8,372 bases of DNA from a bacterium (GTDB taxonomy: Bacteria > Patescibacteriota > Minisyncoccia > Phycocordibacterales > VMEP01). Positions 5,650 to 8,372 of the stretch are shown piece after piece. Numbering within the stretch: position 1 is the first letter of the stretch; every line of letters starts with the position of its first letter. The stretch spans positions 1-8,372 of the forward strand of contig JAUYLU010000036.1 of the NCBI GenBank assembly GCA_030699625.1. Reading direction: 5' to 3'. Under the pieces are notes generated by a model. The model saw nothing but the letters and a program-made list of their open reading frames with translations, was not told the DNA's origin and did no database searches. The position numbers were made by a program, and so were the translations under genes.

Positions 5650-6187
5650 AGTCATGCGAGGCGACGCCCGTCCGGGCGACGGTGATGGTCTTTGTCCGCG
5701 CCGTATTCCCCTTCGACCGGAGGGTGACGGCGCCGTAGTCGTTGGTCTCGCCGGTGAGCATTTCGAAGACCACGTCGTTTCCCCCGCCCTGAAGCGCGAT
5801 GGAAGAAATCTCGATGGCCCGATCGAGCGCCATTTCCTTGTTGAAGGCGGAGGGCTCGACGAACGACGTTCCCTTGAAATAGACTGTGCGCGACTCCTCG
5901 AAGTGGACGCCATACTCCGAGGAATCCCTGGAAGCCACGGCCGCGCTTCGCGCTTCGGCGAGGAGCGCGGTGAGCTCCGAAGCCGCGGCGTTCAAGACCT
6001 GTGCCTCGCGGAACGAGCTAAACGGCACGGTGGCGAGGGCGAAAAGAAGGAGCACGACCGCGAGGCCGATGAGGAGCTCAAGTGCGGTGAACCCACGAGA
6101 CAACCAACAACCGACAATCGACAACCGGGCACCGGGGCCCGGGATAGCCCCATTGTTCGTTGTAGGTTGTATGTTGTTGGTTTTCAT
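5648..6187 (-). CDS. FimU/FimT/GspH-like minor pilin
   Basis: A 179-residue prepilin-like protein. The cleavage motif LSRG|FTALELLIG puts the cut after G32 with Glu at +5 (E37) and a hydrophobic helix about 33-53. The following helix ELTALLAEARSAAVAS (71-86) and the short strand YGVHF match the GspH/FimT fold. Its role would be the first of the minor pilins that form the initiating complex with the PilV-, PilW- and PilX-like products. The start codon overlaps the pilC stop as ATGA (6184-6187), which fixes the start and implies translational coupling; no Shine-Dalgarno site is seen. The 32-residue leader is largely encoded by an imperfect inverted repeat and has the odd composition that results (NN, GPGPG). 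Confidence 0.85.
   Translation of the reverse strand: MKTNNIQPTTNNGAIPGPGARLSIVGCWLSRGFTALELLIGLAVVLLLFALATVPFSSFREAQVLNAAASELTALLAEARSAAVASRDSSEYGVHFEESRTVYFKGTSFVEPSAFNKEMALDRAIEISSIALQGGGNDVVFEMLTGETNDYGAVTLRSKGNTARTKTITVARTGVASHD
6100..6180. repeat. Inverted ACAA/TTGT heptad arrays around a GC-rich core
   Basis: ACAA recurs at 6100, 6107, 6114 and 6121 and TTGT at 6153, 6160, 6167 and 6174, both with an exact 7-nt step. The arms 6104-6125 and 6159-6180 pair at 18 of 22 positions, the outer eight perfectly (CCAACAAC/GTTGTTGG). The core holds a second stem, CCGGGC (6125-6130) with GCCCGG (6137-6142). The whole element is translated as roughly residues 3-30 of the FimU-like prepilin leader. 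Confidence 0.85.
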
Positions 6188-7401
6188 ATGTTGTTGAGGA
6201 GCGAATAGGTCGGCGAGATCATGGAAATGGCGAAGAAGCCGACCGCCGCGCCGATGACGACCATGAGCACCGGCTCGATGATGATGGAGAGATCCTTGGT
6301 CGCCGCCTCCACCTCGCCCTCGTAAAAAGAGGCGATGTCGACGAGCATCTCCGAGAGCTTCCCCGTCTCCTCCCCGACCTCCGCCATCTCGCCCACCATG
6401 ACCGGGAAAAGCGCCTCATGCGACTTGAACATGTCGGAAATGGCGCCTCCTTTCTGTACGTGAGCGCCCGCCGATTCGAGCGCCTCCTTATAGTAGGAGT
6501 TCTGAAGCACGTCCTTGGTGATGGCGAGGGCGTCGGTGACGGAGACACCCGCCGTGAGGAGCGACGAGAGGGTGCGGGCGGTGCGCGCCGAGTTCACCTC
6601 TTTGGCGAGGTTCCCGATGAGCGGCAGCTTCAGGATGGCGAGGTCGAGCGCGCGCTTGCCGCGCGGCGTGCGGAGGGCGAGGAAAAAAGCGCCCCCGATT
6701 GCGGCAATGCCGAGAAGCGCGGGGATGGTGTAGTCGGTAAGCAGGTCGCTTATAAAAATGATGAGCTTCGTCGAAGCGGGAAGCTCGACCTTGAGTTCCT
6801 TGAAGGTGGCGGTCAGGGTTGGCACCACGTAGATGAGCATGAGCGCGCCGATGACCACGATGGCGCAAATGATGATGGCGGGATAGATCATGGCGCCGCG
6901 CACTTTTTTCACGAGGGCGTAGTGCTTCTCGAGGTGCACTCCCGCCTCGCGGAGCGCGGGGGCGAGCCCTCCCGATTCCTCGCCCGCGTGGACCATGGCG
7001 ACCATGAGCGGCGGGAAGACGCTCGGGTATTTCTTGAGGCCGTCGGAAAGGCTCCCGCCGTCCTTGATGGTCTTTCCGACCGCCGAGAGCACCTTCTTGA
7101 ACTTCCCGTTCGTGGTCTGTTTCTCGAGCACCTCGATGCCGCGCGAAATGGGGAGGCCCGCCGCGACCATGGCGGCGAGGTTCCGCGCAAAGACGATTTT
7201 CTCGTGGAGTGAAACGGTGACGACGAGCTCGTTCAGCCACGCGAGGAACTTGAGCATCCCCGCGCCGCTTGCGGGCTCGGCGGCAAGGAGCGAGAGCCCC
7301 TCGCCCTTGAGGTCGGCAAGAAGCGAGAGTTTGTCGGCGGCTTCGCGCGTGCCTTCGACAAGCGCTCCCTTGCTGTTCTCCGCTTTGAAAGTGAACTGCA
7401 T
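6184..7401 (-). CDS. pilC: Type IV pilus/type II secretion inner-membrane platform protein PilC/GspF
   Basis: The polytopic platform protein couples the PilB ATPase to pilin extraction from the membrane. At 405 residues it has the usual length. It starts with the family's short N-terminal block (MQFTFKAENSKGALVEG). Two T2SSF repeats follow, about 66-190 and 270-392, each with a GEExGxL signature: GEESGGL at 140-146 and GEETGKL at 343-349. Membrane segments are visible at about 171-194, 227-243 and 373-393. The second repeat includes ARTLSSLLTAGVSVTDAL, also typical. The start at 7401 fits the family N terminus; no Shine-Dalgarno site is seen, and a TTAG heptad array lies just upstream. Its stop overlaps the start of the first minor pilin. 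Confidence 0.95.
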   Translation of the reverse strand: MQFTFKAENSKGALVEGTREAADKLSLLADLKGEGLSLLAAEPASGAGMLKFLAWLNELVVTVSLHEKIVFARNLAAMVAAGLPISRGIEVLEKQTTNGKFKKVLSAVGKTIKDGGSLSDGLKKYPSVFPPLMVAMVHAGEESGGLAPALREAGVHLEKHYALVKKVRGAMIYPAIIICAIVVIGALMLIYVVPTLTATFKELKVELPASTKLIIFISDLLTDYTIPALLGIAAIGGAFFLALRTPRGKRALDLAILKLPLIGNLAKEVNSARTARTLSSLLTAGVSVTDALAITKDVLQNSYYKEALESAGAHVQKGGAISDMFKSHEALFPVMVGEMAEVGEETGKLSEMLVDIASFYEGEVEAATKDLSIIIEPVLMVVIGAAVGFFAISMISPTYSLLNNI

Positions 7402-7404
7402 GGA

Positions 7405-7466
7405 ATAGTCGTTAGTTTTTAGCCGTTAGTCTTTAGTGGGGGCAACTAAAAACTCGAAAATAAAGG
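7405..7466. repeat. TTAG/CTAA heptad arrays upstream of pilC
   Basis: ATAG at 7405 and TTAG at 7412, 7419, 7426 and 7433 follow an exact 7-nt step. After a G-rich core, words on the complementary strand begin at 7446 (CTAA), 7453 and 7460, again 7 apart. AGTTTTTAG (7414-7422) pairs perfectly with CTAAAAACT (7446-7454). This is the immediate 5' leader of pilC. Confidence 0.75.
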
Positions 7467-7498
7467 TTCCTTGGGGCTCGCCCCGCGGTATTGAACCT
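7464..7498 (-). terminator. Hairpin with U-rich tail in the pilB-pilC spacer
   Basis: AGGTTC (7464-7469) pairs with GAACCT (7493-7498), and inside it GGGGC (7473-7477) pairs with GCCCC (7480-7484) across a 2-nt loop. In the operon direction the hairpin is followed by TTATTTT. It could attenuate transcription between pilB and pilC or be part of a dispersed repeat. The internal loop makes it a weak terminator. Confidence 0.35.
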
Positions 7499-7518
7499 AT
7501 AGTGCGTCTTCGCTCGGA

Positions 7519-7544
7519 CGAAATGAAAGCAAGCTTTCATTTCG
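7519..7544. repeat. 12-bp inverted repeat in the pilB-pilC spacer
   Basis: CGAAATGAAAGC (7519-7530) and its exact reverse complement (7533-7544) are separated by AA, giving a near-perfect palindrome. It lies in the 216-bp gap between pilB and pilC, where I find no supported gene; a 62-codon open frame there is composed of repeat sequence. Confidence 0.85.
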
Positions 7545-7560
7545 CTCCTCGCTAGCCGCA

Positions 7561-7621
7561 ATAAAAATTGAAAATCCGATTTTCGATTTTTCAATTTTGC
7601 ATTTTTAACTCTGTATTTCAT
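7561..7621. repeat. AT-rich heptad array at the pilB 3' end
   Basis: ATTTT-type words occur at 7579, 7586, 7594 and 7601, then in phase at 7615 (steps 7, 8, 7, 14). AAAA-type words stand 7 apart on the other side (7561, 7568). GAAAATC and GATTTTC (7570-7584) pair across one base. The array abuts the pilB stop at 7618-7620. Confidence 0.55.
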
Positions 7622-8372
7622 TGCGTCGCCACGCGGAGCACTTCTTCGATGGAAGTGATCCCTTGCGCGGCTTTGAAGATGCCGTCTTCGATCATGGTGA
7701 GCATCCCCTCTTTCTTTGCCTCTGCCTCGATCTCGTCCGTGGTCGTCCCCTTCATCACCATGTTTTTGATGGCGCCCGACATGGCGAACACCTCATGGAT
7801 GCCGATGCGCCCGCTGTAGCCGTCGTCTTCACCAGCCGTTGAGTTCGCGCCTGCCTGCGCCGATGCTTTGGGCGTCTGCCCGCGTCCCTGCAGGCGGGCG
7901 GCAGGCAGGCCCTTTTTCGGACGGTAAAAGGGGATGGTGCTCCAGTCGTCCTTTTCCTTCACCACTTTCTCTTTCTTGAGGAACGAGAGCACGCGTTCAA
8001 GGTCGACGTTGTCCTCGAGCGCTTTTTTCTCGCTTGCCGAGAGAATGTATTTCTCTTTCGTGTCGGAAAGCTTCCTGATGAGCCGCTGGGCGATGATGAC
8101 GTTAATGGTCGACACGAGGAGGAACGACTCCGCGCCCATGTCGATGAGGCGAGGTATCGCCCCCGCCGCCGAATTGGTGTGGAGCGTCGAGAGCACGAGG
8201 TGACCGGTGAGCGCGGCGTTTATGGCGAGCCCGACCGTCTCGCTGTCGCGGATCTCCCCCACCATGACGATGTCGGGGTCCTGGCGCACGAGGCTCCGAA
8301 GCCCATTCGCGAAGGTGAGGCCGATTTCGGGCTTCACCTGCGTCTGGTTTATCCGCTTCATCTGGTACTCGA
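7618..8372 (-). CDS. pilB: Type IV pilus assembly/secretion ATPase PilB (GspE family), 5' end outside window
   Basis: The cytoplasmic hexameric ATPase drives pilin polymerisation. The gene enters from the window edge as EYQ before [11 protein letters not shown], so the methionine at 8361 is internal and the Walker A region is missing. Visible are [16 protein letters not shown], Walker B-like [12 protein letters not shown] (31-42 counting from that methionine), the His box [12 protein letters not shown] (52-63) and the C-terminal [12 protein letters not shown] (181-192). The tetracysteine zinc site of many PilB proteins is absent. Between PFYRPKK and DDGYSGR lies an unusual stretch, about residues 151-178 ([11 protein letters not shown] onward), whose first 21 residues are encoded by a GC-rich palindrome. 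Assembly rather than retraction is inferred from its place before pilC and four minor pilins; PilT-like function is less likely. Confidence 0.93.
   Translation of the reverse strand, partial: EYQMKRINQTQVKPEIGLTFANGLRSLVRQDPDIVMVGEIRDSETVGLAINAALTGHLVLSTLHTNSAAGAIPRLIDMGAESFLLVSTINVIIAQRLIRKLSDTKEKYILSASEKKALEDNVDLERVLSFLKKEKVVKEKDDWSTIPFYRPKKGLPAARLQGRGQTPKASAQAGANSTAGEDDGYSGRIGIHEVFAMSGAIKNMVMKGTTTDEIEAEAKKEGMLTMIEDGIFKAAQGITSIEEVLRVATQ
7847..7910. repeat. Palindromic repeat inserted in frame in pilB
   Basis: GCCTGCCTGC (7849-7858) pairs perfectly with GCAGGCAGGC (7901-7910). Inside, GCCCGC (7878-7883) pairs with GCGGGC (7894-7899). The words GCGCCTGCCTG and CAGGCGGGCGG are identical to those in the intergenic element at 2365-2448. 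The frame stays open through it, adding about 21 low-complexity residues just before the conserved GYSGRIG segment. Confidence 0.82.

Noticed and set aside
7487..7497. T-loop-like GGTTCAATACC on the minus strand, hinting at a tRNA
   Set aside because: No acceptor, anticodon or D-stem can be assembled around it; it is one side of a simple hairpin.
7433..7621. 62-codon minus-strand open frame between pilB and pilC
   Set aside because: It is made entirely of repeat and hairpin sequence, has no ribosome site and no recognisable product.

Overview
The window is a compact, fairly GC-rich bacterial segment using the standard bacterial code: TGA is a true stop for pilB, pilC and one pilin gene. The divergent short-form glycolytic enzymes, the GspE-GspF-pilin cluster ending in a large PilX-like surface protein, the weak or absent Shine-Dalgarno sites and the many GC-rich palindromes suggest a Patescibacteria/CPR genome, probably Parcubacteria. 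That placement is inference from family resemblance; no ribosomal marker is present.

Layout. Positions 1-339 (+) hold the 3' part of a HIT-family nucleotide hydrolase/transferase gene cut by the window edge. It converges on a minus-strand pair, tpiA then pgk (2277 down to 381, 4 bp apart), two adjacent lower-glycolysis enzymes. A gene-free stretch of about 290 bp (2278-2563) holds a candidate tpiA promoter, a complex palindromic element and a strong 15-bp hairpin. Positions 2564-8372 are a minus-strand type IV pilus/pseudopilus operon. In transcription order it reads pilB (5' end outside the window), a 216-bp spacer full of hairpins, pilC, a FimU/GspH-like pilin (ATGA overlap with pilC), a PilV/GspI-like pilin, a PilW/GspJ-like pilin, and a 600-residue PilX/GspK-like protein with a large beta-rich extracellular region. 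The pilin order matches the FimU-PilV-PilW-PilX / GspH-I-J-K minor-pilin priming complexes. PilB would power assembly, PilC would be the inner-membrane platform, and the four minor pilins would form the initiating tip. No major pilin, prepilin peptidase or PilM/N/O is visible.

The most unusual signal is repeat DNA at the gene junctions that is translated. All four prepilin genes encode long leaders (24-46 residues) made largely from hairpin-forming repeats lying between the start codon and the cleavage site. Two of them share a 105-bp element that is about 95% identical, one carries a perfect 30-bp palindrome, and one carries a long imperfect inverted repeat. An in-frame palindrome also sits inside PilB and shares 11-bp words with the intergenic element upstream of tpiA. 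Separately, most junctions carry degenerate tandem arrays with a 7-nt period, each with its own word (TAAC/GTTA, AATT, CTCCT, ACAA/TTGT, TTAG/CTAA, ATTT). These are often arranged as inverted arrays around a short core. I know of no description of this heptad-plus-hairpin architecture in pilin leaders, but could not search for one.
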